Below are positions 1 to 6,744 of a DNA stretch of 34,704 nucleotides, one piece after another. The stretch spans positions 1-34,704 of the forward strand of contig CATKZW010000034.1 of the NCBI GenBank assembly GCA_949841465.1, read 5' to 3'. A program made the translations under genes and the position numbers. This DNA is from an uncultured Oscillospiraceae bacterium. GTDB taxonomy: Bacteria > Bacillota > Clostridia > Oscillospirales > Oscillospiraceae. The notes below the pieces were generated by a model. The model was not told the DNA's origin. It was given only the letters and a program-made list of their open reading frames with translations, and made no database searches. Positions within the stretch are counted from its first letter, which is position 1, and the number at the start of each line of letters is the position of its first letter.

Positions 1-162
1 TCTTTTTGGCTGGCTCGACAAATTCCGCAGACTTTGGAAAAATTGTGAACGCAAACTCTTTATTTCTGCTCAGATTCTTACTTTTGCCCTCATTGCCATC
101 CTTATTAGAAGATTTTAAACGGGCTCTGAGACGAACAGCAAATTTACAGAGGAGGTTTTTTG

Positions 163-918
163 ATGGAAAGTCCAACGACATATCATGCCTTGGCAACACA
201 TTTGCACACGCTGCTCGAAGCAGAGTCCTACAGCAAAACTACTATGAAGGACATGGAGTTTATCCTTGATTCATTCACGGCGTATATGATTGAGAATGAT
301 TTGGCTGAATACACTCCTGTTCTTGGAGAACGCCTTGTCGAATATTGCGAGAAGGATCTTCGAGTCTGCCCCTCCAGGGTCACCAGAGCAAAGGTGATCG
401 TGCGTAAACTGAATCGTTTGCATCAAGGGCTGGACGGCAGGGATGCTCTATGGGGAAACAAAGCGTTTGTTATTGATATCCCAAATAATTTTAGAGAATC
501 TCTGGATGCGCATATTTTGAACTGTAAAGAAAACGGGAACAAGCAAACAACGCTTCGCCACAAACAGTGGATTTGTGGCAAGTTTCTGAAAGTTTTGGCA
601 GACCTTGGTTGTGAAGATAGCAGAGATATTAGTGGTGAACTGGTCCAGATGGCATTTTTGCAGTTAGGAGTTCCCCGATATTGGGAGCGGATTGGACCAT
701 TTTTACGGTTCCTTTTCGAAAATGGCTTTATGGAACACAATTATTCGAAGTTGATCCCGTATCGAAAAAGGAATTCCCACCATCCAACGGTATACTCTAC
801 GGCTGAGATTGCCGCAGTAGAAGGTTCCATAGACCGCAATACTCCAGCCGGAATCAGAAACTACGCAAGTGTGCGTTTAGGTTGTTGTTCCAATATCTTG
901 ATGAGGTGGCTGAAATAA
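163..918 (+). pseudogene. Tyrosine recombinase, N-terminal fragment
   Basis: This reading frame encodes the N-terminal SAM-like/core-binding part of a phage-integrase-family recombinase of the kind found in tandem integrase sets of Firmicutes elements. ATG at 163 is chosen over TTG at 160 because GGAGG at 151-155 sits 7 nt before it. The protein runs normally to about residue 230, where an Arg-Asn-Tyr-Ala segment normally opens the catalytic domain. It then ends in a short tail that looks like out-of-frame sequence. The catalytic Arg, His-x-x-Arg and Tyr are all absent. The frame overlaps the next recombinase by 37 nt, and that protein lacks its own N-terminal arm. The simplest reading is a deletion that removed the end of this gene and the start of the next. 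The 162 bases before it hold no gene I can support. Confidence 0.7.
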
Positions 919-1805
919 AGACCAGCCATATCACATTTGAAATGTTGGGATTTGATTTGCTGACAAACTTTTTTGACTGGCTGGTAACAGTTCGGAAAAA
1001 CAGCAGAACCACCGCAAAACAGCGCATGGGAGCGCTGGCCTCTTTTGCGGAGTATGCACAGTGCAGGAACTTAGACGCTGGCTGTGTATTTCGAAGCAGT
1101 TTGGCAAGGATCGCGAAGAAGTCCTTCCGGCACGTAAAAGGAAAACAGCGGAGCTCCTTTACCCGTGCGGAATTAGAGATCCTTTTTTCGCTTCCAGATA
1201 CAGCGGACAAGCTTGGCTGGCGAGACCTTGTCCTTCTGTCCGTGATGTATTCCAGTGGCGCAAGGGCACAGGAAATTTGCGATCTCCATGTGAAAGATGT
1301 TATGCATGATGAAAAAGGGAACGCAATCTTGGTACTTACAGGGAAAGGGGAAAAATCCAGACGAGTAAAAATAACCGCCGACGCGACACAACTGCTGGAC
1401 AAATATATCACATACAGAAAAATTCAAGGCCAGCCGGACAGATACATTTTCCCCAGCCAAAGGAATGAATCTCTATCAGTTCCTGCAATCGAGGAAATCT
1501 TTGCTAAATATATTGCAATGGCAAAAACGGCGCACCCAGATAAGTTCTGCAATGGTCCATATACGCCTCACGTGATGAGGTATACCACGGCAACCCATTT
1601 GATTGAAGCTGGTGTGCCGTTGGCTATCGTGAAAAATATCCTTGGCCATTCTTCTATACAAACGACCCAAATCTATGTGGATATTTCACAGCAAACTGTT
1701 GACCGTTCGATGGAAGAATGGAATGAAAAGTGGTTTTCCAAGAATAATCCAGACACATCCGCGCTACCGCAGGAAAAGAATTTTATCCCTGATTTTCTGC
1801 GATAA
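882..1805 (+). CDS. Tyrosine recombinase with intact catalytic domain, clipped N-terminus
   Basis: This is a site-specific tyrosine recombinase of about 307 residues that cuts and rejoins DNA at element ends. Counting from TTG at 882, the catalytic residues are visible: Arg128 in SSGARAQEI, a Lys-containing hairpin near residue 150 (TGKGEKSRR), His230 and Arg233 in HVMR, His256 in LGHSS and the nucleophile Tyr265. The position after HVMR carries Tyr where His is common. The N-terminal SAM-like domain begins abruptly, and the frame stays open upstream into the preceding integrase fragment without a Shine-Dalgarno site. The native start therefore seems to have been lost in the same deletion that truncated the gene at 163. 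Related elements often carry two or three such recombinases in tandem. Catalytic competence is possible, but expression and arm binding are doubtful. Confidence 0.75.
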   Translation: MLFQYLDEVAEIKTSHITFEMLGFDLLTNFFDWLVTVRKNSRTTAKQRMGALASFAEYAQCRNLDAGCVFRSSLARIAKKSFRHVKGKQRSSFTRAELEILFSLPDTADKLGWRDLVLLSVMYSSGARAQEICDLHVKDVMHDEKGNAILVLTGKGEKSRRVKITADATQLLDKYITYRKIQGQPDRYIFPSQRNESLSVPAIEEIFAKYIAMAKTAHPDKFCNGPYTPHVMRYTTATHLIEAGVPLAIVKNILGHSSIQTTQIYVDISQQTVDRSMEEWNEKWFSKNNPDTSALPQEKNFIPDFLR

Positions 1806-1814
1806 TAACGTTTC

Positions 1815-1878
1815 GTTATTCGAGGAGAACTTCGGCATCCCCCTATTTTTAAGGAGGCCTCCATTCTCCTCGAATAAC
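1815..1878. repeat. Perfect 15-bp inverted repeat after the recombinase
   Basis: The arms are gttattcgaggagaa at 1815-1829 and its exact reverse complement at 1864-1878, separated by 34 nt. The spacer contains a second, 10-bp palindrome, ggaggcctcc, at 1853-1862. The structure begins 10 nt after the recombinase stop codon. It could be a recombinase core or end site or a long-loop terminator. There is no T-tract after the right arm, which argues against an ordinary terminator. Confidence 0.6.
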
Positions 1879-1920
1879 AATAGTTCTTTAATAAACGACC
1901 CCAGGGGATAAGTAAAATCC

Positions 1921-1951
1921 TGTCGAAATACGTCTCAAATTGAGACGCATT
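1921..1951. repeat. Conserved palindromic element, copy 1
   Basis: This is a 31-nt element built round the palindrome cgtctcaaattgagacg (1931-1947), preceded by tgtcgaaat. It matches the element at 4854-4884 at 28 of 31 positions, and both copies keep the palindrome. Each copy is followed within a few nucleotides by a separate strong hairpin. The function is unknown. Confidence 0.7.
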
Positions 1952-1953
1952 GT

Positions 1954-1983
1954 CAGCCCTTCACCGCTGCTGGTGAAGGGCTG
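1954..1983. terminator. Strong hairpin between convergent genes
   Basis: The arms cagcccttcacc (1954-1965) and ggtgaagggctg (1972-1983) pair perfectly over 12 bp with a 6-nt loop. The hairpin lies between the rightward recombinase gene and the stop codon of the leftward gene at 1986, so it could end transcription from both sides. The T-tract is poor on both strands, so termination is inferred mainly from the stem and its position. Confidence 0.6.
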
Positions 1984-1985
1984 AT

Positions 1986-2564
1986 TTATAATTGATCTGC
2001 CAGGTCCCGGTATGCGGCAGTCTCTTGATAGAATTGCTCCGCATAGCCGCAGGCCAGCCGTTCCACTTCGGCGGCCTGTTCCTCTTTTGATAGACGGTTC
2101 ATGTAATACAGCGGCTGGTCTGGATATTCCGACGCAATACGGCTGTCCGCACAGTTGGTCAGAATATGGGCCAGCAGCCCCCGCAGCACGTCCGGCGGGA
2201 GCTTATCGGCAGCGGGATAAAACACATCCTCAAAGGCCGGAATGTCGCCAAAGTCGGAGAGCGCCTTATATGCCGGAATGTCCCCAGGCACCGCTTGCAG
2301 CAGCCACATATAGGCGCTGTTATCCCGCCAGTTCTCATAGATTGAAACCAGCAGGGGCTTGTCCTTGTCCGCACAGCGCAGGCCATAGGGCTCCAAATGT
2401 TCCAGCACGATAAGGCAGAGCGCCCAGACCGGCGCGGCGGTCCTGTCCTGGGCATCCGGGAAATAAGGCTTTACCTGGCCTATGAGCCAGTCAAAGTCCA
2501 TCTGTTTTTCCAACTTGCGGGAAAAGGAATTTTCCGGCACCAGCATTTCAAGCGTAAGGCCCAT
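1986..2564 (-). CDS. Hypothetical protein of the mobile-element region
   Basis: This is a 192-residue acidic, soluble-looking protein that I do not recognise. The start at 2564 is preferred because GGGGTGA lies just upstream; an in-frame ATG 10 codons earlier (2594) has no ribosome site. The first 40 residues (LVPENSF, a Phe-Asp-Trp-Leu segment, then VKPYFPDAQDR) weakly recall the N-terminal region of IS1182-type transposases. The rest does not continue as one: no DDE residues are visible and it is far too short. No membrane segment or signal peptide is apparent. The gene is transcribed away from the conjugation-type gene at 2662, with 97 nt between them that could hold divergent promoters. 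The hairpin at 1954-1983 lies directly after its stop. Confidence 0.6.
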   Translation of the reverse strand: MGLTLEMLVPENSFSRKLEKQMDFDWLIGQVKPYFPDAQDRTAAPVWALCLIVLEHLEPYGLRCADKDKPLLVSIYENWRDNSAYMWLLQAVPGDIPAYKALSDFGDIPAFEDVFYPAADKLPPDVLRGLLAHILTNCADSRIASEYPDQPLYYMNRLSKEEQAAEVERLACGYAEQFYQETAAYRDLADQL

Positions 2565-2661
2565 AGCATCACCCCATTGTCCACATTCTATCATGGCCGC
2601 GCTGTTTTGTATATCTCAAATTTCATGCTGGGAGAGCTATTTTGCAAAAAGGGGGAACATC

Positions 2662-3672
2662 ATGCCATCACCCAAGGAAAAGCCCAAAGGGGCAAAAACG
2701 AAAAAGAGCACCGGGAAAGCTGCCGCCCGGTCACAGCCCGCCATTTCCGCAAAACAGGCGGCAAAACTCCTGAAGGATAAGTATGTCCAGCAGCTTGACC
2801 AACGCCAGCCGGAGAGCGGCAGCGCCGAGACTCAGGCCGTCGATCAGGTGGAGGGGGGCGGGAGCTGGGCCGTGGACGAGCTGTTGGCCCATGAGCGGCC
2901 CCGGTCCGCCCGAAAGCCGGAACAGGGGATCAAGGAGCGGCCCCAGGACGCGCCAAAAGGCGCAGAGCCTTCGGGAACCCCGTCAGCCGCGCCGGAGGCC
3001 GGCGGTCCGCCAAGCCATGAGACCGCCGCCAGTTCCCGCCAGCGGCCGGGGCCTACTCCCAAAGAGAAGGCGGCCCAGGTGAAGGGGACGCGCCCGCAGA
3101 GGGCGGCAGCTCCCGCAGAACCCTCCGCACCGCCCGCCACCGGGCCAGCAGACGCCCCCGCCCGCACCATGCGGATCAGGGAGCGCCCCGCTGTCCGGCT
3201 GAAAGAGCAGCGGGCCGGGGCTGCGGCCCCCAGCATAAAAGAAAAACCTTCTTCTCCCGCTGATCCATCTATCCCATCTATCAAATCAATCCAATCCATC
3301 CCATCATCCAAAGAGCGCCCAGCTCCGCCAGCGGCAGGCCGCTCCACCGCTCCCGCCGCAAGCCAGCCAAGGCTTGGGCCGAGTTCCACCCAGCCCAAGC
3401 GGGAAATCAGACGGCAGATGTTGGAAAAATCCCGGCACAGCTTTCCCCGCCAGCCGGGAGGCGCTGACCCGCGCAAGGCCCCCAGTGCCGCGCCCTCAGC
3501 CCGCAGTACAGGCCGGAATGTACTTCCGCGCAAAGGAACCGGCAGCAAGGGCAGCGCCCCAAAAATCCGGGGAACCGTCTATCGGAAGGGCGTTTCCACA
3601 CCCAAGACGGCCCGTGTCCCTATCAAGTCCGCTGTCTCCCGGCCTGTCCGGGGCATCCGGCCTGTCGCATGA
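2662..3672 (+). CDS. Pro/Ala/Lys-rich low-complexity protein of a conjugation module
   Basis: This is a 336-residue protein of strongly biased composition, rich in Pro, Ala, Ser, Arg and Lys, with recurring short KERP/KEKP/RERP motifs about every 20-40 residues, and very basic in its last third. No enzymatic domain or membrane segment is visible, and it is probably largely disordered. ATG at 2662 is chosen because GGGGGAA sits just before it; the frame is open further upstream but has no ribosome site there. Its stop overlaps the start of the NlpC/P60 gene (ATGA at 3669-3672), so the two are likely translationally coupled. In Firmicutes conjugative elements a variable disordered protein often precedes the cell-wall hydrolase of the transfer apparatus. 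A scaffold or DNA/cell-wall tethering role is inference only. Confidence 0.7.
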   Translation: MPSPKEKPKGAKTKKSTGKAAARSQPAISAKQAAKLLKDKYVQQLDQRQPESGSAETQAVDQVEGGGSWAVDELLAHERPRSARKPEQGIKERPQDAPKGAEPSGTPSAAPEAGGPPSHETAASSRQRPGPTPKEKAAQVKGTRPQRAAAPAEPSAPPATGPADAPARTMRIRERPAVRLKEQRAGAAAPSIKEKPSSPADPSIPSIKSIQSIPSSKERPAPPAAGRSTAPAASQPRLGPSSTQPKREIRRQMLEKSRHSFPRQPGGADPRKAPSAAPSARSTGRNVLPRKGTGSKGSAPKIRGTVYRKGVSTPKTARVPIKSAVSRPVRGIRPVA

Positions 3673-4850
3673 CCCAACAAGCCATGCGACAGGCCGGAAA
3701 AGCCGTTAAAACCTCAGCGGCGGTCCTGAAAAAAACGGCGGTTGTTGTGACAAAGGCCGCGTCCGCCCTTATCAGCGCCCTTGCGGGCCTTGTGGGAGGC
3801 GGTATCCTGCTGCTGGCTATGGTGGTGGTCATTGTGATCGCCGCCATCGCCAACTCCCCCTTTGGGCTTTTCTTCGCCCAGGAGCCGAACGCCCCGGACA
3901 CCGTATCCGTGGCTCAGGCGGTGGGAACGGTCAATATGGCCTACAACAGCCGGTTGGAGCTGCTGCAAGCCGGGGACTATGACGCCATCACCCTGGACGG
4001 GCAGGCCCCGGATTGGGCGGAGGTGCTGGCCGTGTTTGCCGTCAAGACAGCCGGGGCCGATGTGGATGGCCTGGACGTGGCCACGCTGGACCCGGACAGG
4101 GTAAGCAAACTGACTGCTGTGTTTTGGGATATGACCGGGATCGCCGTATTGGAAGAAACCGTTGACCATCCGGCCAGCGGCGCCACGGAAGCCTGGACGG
4201 AGACAATTTTACATATCATGATCACGCCCAAAACCGCGGATGATATGCGCGTCTCCTACGGATTTTCCGAATACCAAAACAGCGCCCTTGACGAGCTGCT
4301 GTCTGACCGGGCCGCTCTGACCTCCCTGGCCGGGAGCCTTGCTATTACCAGCGCCGACGTGCGGGAAGTGCTGGCTGCCCTCCCGGATGATCTGGACCCG
4401 GCCCGCAGGGAGGCCGTACAGACCGCCCTCCAGCTTGTAGGAAAAGTCAACTACTTTTGGGGCGGCAAAAGCTATGTAATCGGCTGGGACCCCCGCTGGG
4501 GCCAGCTTGCAAAAGTGTGGTCAGCGGGCAATTCCACCACCGGCACCTACCGCCCCTTTGGGCTGGACTGCTCCGGCTTTATTGACTGGGCCCTACGGAA
4601 CGCGGGACTCCACAGTGACGGCCACTGGTACATCGGCACGAACCTGACGGCGGTATCACAGGCGGACGCCCTTCCCGGCGACCTCGCCCTGTACCCGGAC
4701 GCATCCCATGTCGGCATGGTGGTGGGCCGGAATGAGACCGGGAAACTGCTGGTCTGTCACTGTTCCAGCGGACAGAATAATATTGTCGTGACCGAGTTTA
4801 CCGCTTCCGGCTTTACTGTTGTTGGCAGGTCCGGCATTTACAGCACTTGA
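3669..4850 (+). CDS. Membrane-anchored NlpC/P60 cell-wall hydrolase (conjugation type)
   Basis: This is a 393-residue protein with a hydrophobic span at about residues 33-62, a long extracellular middle region and a C-terminal NlpC/P60 papain-like domain. The catalytic Cys301 lies in LDCSGFIDW, the His347 in SHVGMVVG, and a further His follows in the CHCSSG segment. Such enzymes cleave peptidoglycan stem peptides. In Gram-positive conjugative elements they open the wall for the type IV secretion channel. The start overlaps the preceding stop by 4 nt. The gene is followed by the palindrome at 4854 and the terminator at 4892, which closes this transcript. The other transfer genes (ATPases, relaxase) are absent from the window, so this is a fragment of an element or its edge. 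Confidence 0.85.
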   Translation: MTQQAMRQAGKAVKTSAAVLKKTAVVVTKAASALISALAGLVGGGILLLAMVVVIVIAAIANSPFGLFFAQEPNAPDTVSVAQAVGTVNMAYNSRLELLQAGDYDAITLDGQAPDWAEVLAVFAVKTAGADVDGLDVATLDPDRVSKLTAVFWDMTGIAVLEETVDHPASGATEAWTETILHIMITPKTADDMRVSYGFSEYQNSALDELLSDRAALTSLAGSLAITSADVREVLAALPDDLDPARREAVQTALQLVGKVNYFWGGKSYVIGWDPRWGQLAKVWSAGNSTTGTYRPFGLDCSGFIDWALRNAGLHSDGHWYIGTNLTAVSQADALPGDLALYPDASHVGMVVGRNETGKLLVCHCSSGQNNIVVTEFTASGFTVVGRSGIYST

Positions 4851-4853
4851 TTT

Positions 4854-4884
4854 TGTCGAAATGCGTCTTAATTTGAGACGCATT
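4854..4884. repeat. Conserved palindromic element, copy 2
   Basis: This is the second copy of the 31-nt element at 1921-1951, with three substitutions. Two of them lie in the palindrome (the pairing cgtct/gagacg arms are kept). It starts 3 nt after the NlpC/P60 stop codon and is followed by a terminator hairpin, the same arrangement as copy 1. Confidence 0.7.
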
Positions 4885-4891
4885 TCTCGTT

Positions 4892-4932
4892 GGCCCTATA
4901 CTGCCCATTGTGGCGGTATAGGGCCGATTTTT
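4892..4932 (+). terminator. Rho-independent terminator after the NlpC/P60 gene
   Basis: The arms ggccctatactgcc (4892-4905) and ggcggtatagggcc (4912-4925) form a 14-bp stem with one G-T pair and a 6-nt loop. A T-run follows (ga then tttttt). This is a textbook intrinsic terminator. Confidence 0.85.
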
Positions 4933-4980
4933 TGTGTTTTCAGGCGAAAAATGTTAGCATTTTGGGGGAGGTATACCGTT

Positions 4981-5611
4981 ATGCTGACATGGAACGAACT
5001 CAACATTTTAAGCTATGGCGCAGGGACTCCCAGCACGTCGCTGGCCCTCATGTCTTGCCAGAACGCCCTACGCGGCCCGCCCTATCTGTTCCCGAAAGTA
5101 CCCGTCTATGACGCCGTGATCTTCTGCGACTTGCACAGTGAACCGGGCTGGGTCTATGAACAGGCCGCCTTTGTCGCCGCCGCCTGCCGGGAGGCGGGCA
5201 TACCGTTTTATCGTCTGGACGCTGACCTGTATGGAGACTTTACCCGTAACTTTGGCCGCGCCCGTACTGCCTGCATCCCATTCTGGACGCTGGGGAACGA
5301 CGGGAAAAAGGGGAAAATGCCCCGTCAATGCACCTATAATTATAAAATCAAGGTCATTGAGAAATTCGTGCGCTATGAGTTGCTGCCTGTTCTGTCCCTA
5401 CCACACCAACTACTTCTATACACTACATCCGAGAGCATGAGCCGGGTTGCTACGCCTGCGCCCTCCAGGTGGACACGCTGGTGGAGACACATCAGGCCCA
5501 GCCCCGCTGAAAAGCAAGCTGTTCCTGTCCAAGTCCAGAAAACGCCTGCGGGATCTGACGGAGGAGGACTGCCAGGATAAGCAGACATTTTTGTTAGTGA
5601 AAACTTACTAA
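4981..5611 (+). pseudogene. PAPS-reductase-like nucleotide-binding protein, frameshifted
   Basis: The gene starts at ATG 4981 with GGGGGAGG upstream. The first ~135 residues match the phage/plasmid family of PAPS-reductase-like proteins (adenine-nucleotide alpha-hydrolase fold). Visible are the P-loop-like LSYGAGTPSTSLALM, a DAVIFCD strand, a FWTLG segment and the RQCTYNYKIKVIE motif. Near 5380 the open frame turns into nonsense, while another frame carries the expected Cys motif (CLFCPYHTNYFY, about 5381-5420). A third frame carries a Cys-containing segment from about 5430 to 5505, and the second frame resumes (SKLFLSKSRKRLRDL) to a stop at 5611. At least two frameshifts are needed to read it through, so it is a decayed gene. 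The native function in such elements is uncertain; nucleotide or DNA modification has been suggested for relatives. Confidence 0.65.
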
Positions 5612-5614
5612 CAA
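5591..5614. repeat. 8-bp perfect inverted repeat at the pseudogene end
   Basis: ttgttagt (5591-5598) and actaacaa (5607-5614) are exact reverse complements round an 8-nt centre. The structure spans the stop codon of the decayed gene. It could be an operator or an element-end site; there is no T-tract for a terminator. Confidence 0.4.
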
Positions 5615-5785
5615 ATCTGATCCCTGTACCCCATATGGCACAATGATTGGTTTGTATCATAGCAGGGACTCGGAGTACGTTACCTATTTTTCAAAGAAGA
5701 GAAGAAGAAAAGGCTCTGATTCTGCAAACCGTTGCGGCACAGCGGTTGTAAGCCTGCATCTTTTTTGTCAACAAAAGACACAGAG

Positions 5786-5840
5786 AATATATCCGAACCT
5801 TTTCCCCATTGGGAACGGGTTCGGGTATATTCTTTATTTG
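5786..5840 (+). terminator. Probable intrinsic terminator
   Basis: aatatatccgaacc (5786-5799) pairs with ggttcgggtatatt (5818-5831) through 14 bp with one G-T pair. The loop itself can fold (ttccc with gggaa). T-rich sequence follows on the plus strand (ctttattt). No intact gene lies directly before it, so it is probably left from a lost or decayed transcript. Confidence 0.6.
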
Positions 5841-5857
5841 GAAAATTTCGGCATATA

Positions 5858-5897
5858 GGAACCAGCCCCTGTCAGTTGACGGGGCTATTCCTTTTAT
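5858..5897. terminator. Hairpin terminator 3' of the XRE gene, possibly bidirectional
   Basis: agcccc-t-gtca pairs with tgacggggct (5864-5886, one bulged base). The outer ggaa/ttcc can extend the stem, and plus-strand Ts (cctttt) follow. It lies about 65 nt past the end of the leftward XRE gene. On that strand the T-tract is weak, so rightward termination is better supported. Confidence 0.5.
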
Positions 5898-5961
5898 GTA
5901 TACGAATTGCTCCTGCTTTCGCTTCCATTCAGAAAACGTTTTACTTTTCGCTGGCCGCCCT

Positions 5962-6330
5962 TCACCGTTTGGATGTTCTCTGCCTGTGCGCGTTAAATCC
6001 CGCTGTGGCCGCCATCATATTCGGCTGAGCTATGCGGTGGATCAGTTCGAGTATAAGCACCGCATCATCATCGCTGAGCTGACGCAGCGCTTGAATTGCC
6101 TCCAGTACAACTGGTGAATCATGTTTTCCGTCGTCAAAAAACTCGGCAACCGTTAGATGAAAGTAGTCTGCAATATTAAAAAGCTGCTTTGTGGATGGCA
6201 GACACTTTCCGGATGTGATTCCCTGAATATATCCCTTACTTTGTCCCAACTCCAGCGACATCTGGTACTCAGAAACATTTCTTGCCAGGCGGAGCTCTGT
6301 GATTCGCTCCGAAATAAAGGTAACATCCAT
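5962..6330 (-). CDS. XRE-family helix-turn-helix transcriptional regulator
   Basis: This is a 122-residue protein with an N-terminal Cro/C1-type helix-turn-helix at about residues 5-62: RITELRLAR, the SEYQMSLELGQSKGYIQGI helix pair, then PSTKQLFNIADYFHLTVAEFFD. A short helical C-terminal part (residues 70-110) probably dimerises. The start is supported by GAGGTGAT upstream. The gene reads away from the eCIS operon, with about 410 AT-rich bases between the two starts. An 11-nt direct repeat lies in front of it (6430-6440 and 6463-6473) and flanks a -10-like TATAAT on its strand, a usual layout for autorepression. Control of the eCIS operon is a fair inference from position but is not shown by a shared operator. 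Confidence 0.85.
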   Translation of the reverse strand: MDVTFISERITELRLARNVSEYQMSLELGQSKGYIQGITSGKCLPSTKQLFNIADYFHLTVAEFFDDGKHDSPVVLEAIQALRQLSDDDAVLILELIHRIAQPNMMAATAGFNAHRQRTSKR

Positions 6331-6655
6331 ATCCCTATCACCTCTAATATGGATGATACTGAAATTTTGGTGTCCATGCTCCGTTATAAACAGTGATATT
6401 TCATATTTCCTTACCGTTGAAAACAGCTATATACTTTTTTGAGAGGTATTATATATTAAAAATATACTTTTTAAAACGCCCAATTTATCCTGTCTTCAGA
6501 ATTTTAATTCCATTTAAACCGACGATTTTTCTGAGTGTTGCAGATTATTTCTAAGATATTTTGTTGGAATAGTTCTAAAAACCAAAAATGGTTCAGATGA
6601 TATTGAAGCGAATCTCAAGCCCTGACTTATTCTATTGATTCATCCTTGAGTATGA
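6331..6655. other. AT-rich intergenic region between XRE gene and eCIS operon
   Basis: This stretch is clearly richer in A+T than either side. It contains the direct repeats described at 6430-6473 and no reading frame with a ribosome site. I see no tRNA or clear small-RNA structure. It is long enough for regulator sites and a 5' leader. Confidence 0.5.
6430..6473 (-). promoter_or_regulatory. Direct repeats and -10 box upstream of the XRE gene
   Basis: atatacttttt occurs at 6430-6440 and again at 6463-6473, so the repeats are 33 bp apart, about three helical turns. Between them on the minus strand lies TATAAT (plus 6449-6454); the matching -35 is poor. The arrangement suggests a repressor or activator site overlapping the regulator's own promoter. 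Confidence 0.45.
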
Positions 6656-6684
6656 TGGACAATTTTATCTGAGTAAAGTATTAT
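6656..6684 (+). promoter_or_regulatory. Sigma-A-type promoter of the eCIS operon
   Basis: TGGACA at 6656-6661 and TATTAT at 6679-6684 are separated by exactly 17 bp; each hexamer has one mismatch to consensus. Transcription would start near 6691, about 54 nt before the first start codon at 6745. All genes from 6745 to 29428 follow with overlaps or short gaps and no terminator that I could see. Confidence 0.6.
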
Positions 6685-6744
6685 TATCCTACAATATACA
6701 ATATTCGACAAAATTTTATTCCTATGCCGGAGGAGGTTTGTTCC

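Larger units (their letters stand above)
5615..5961. other. Gene-free stretch with two hairpins
   Basis: About 350 bases between the decayed PAPS-reductase-like gene and the XRE regulator hold no gene that I can support; the short open frames have no ribosome sites or recognisable protein features. Two hairpins, at 5786-5831 and 5858-5891, are listed separately. The stretch probably marks the border between the mobile-element remnant and the eCIS locus. Confidence 0.5.

Noticed and set aside
6..269. Short plus-strand frame at the left edge
   Set aside because: It has no ribosome site at its start, overlaps the recombinase start by over 100 nt, and shows no recognisable protein features.
1986..2564. 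IS1182-type transposase
   Set aside because: Only the first ~40 residues are vaguely similar; the DDE catalytic core and the expected length are missing.
2844..3548. Minus-strand frame opposite the Pro/Ala-rich gene
   Set aside because: Low-complexity GC-rich DNA keeps several frames open. Only the plus strand has a ribosome site and an ATGA overlap with the next gene.
6331..6655. A small RNA gene in the AT-rich intergenic region
   Set aside because: No stable hairpin with a T-tract and no promoter-terminator pair is visible; only control sites can be supported.
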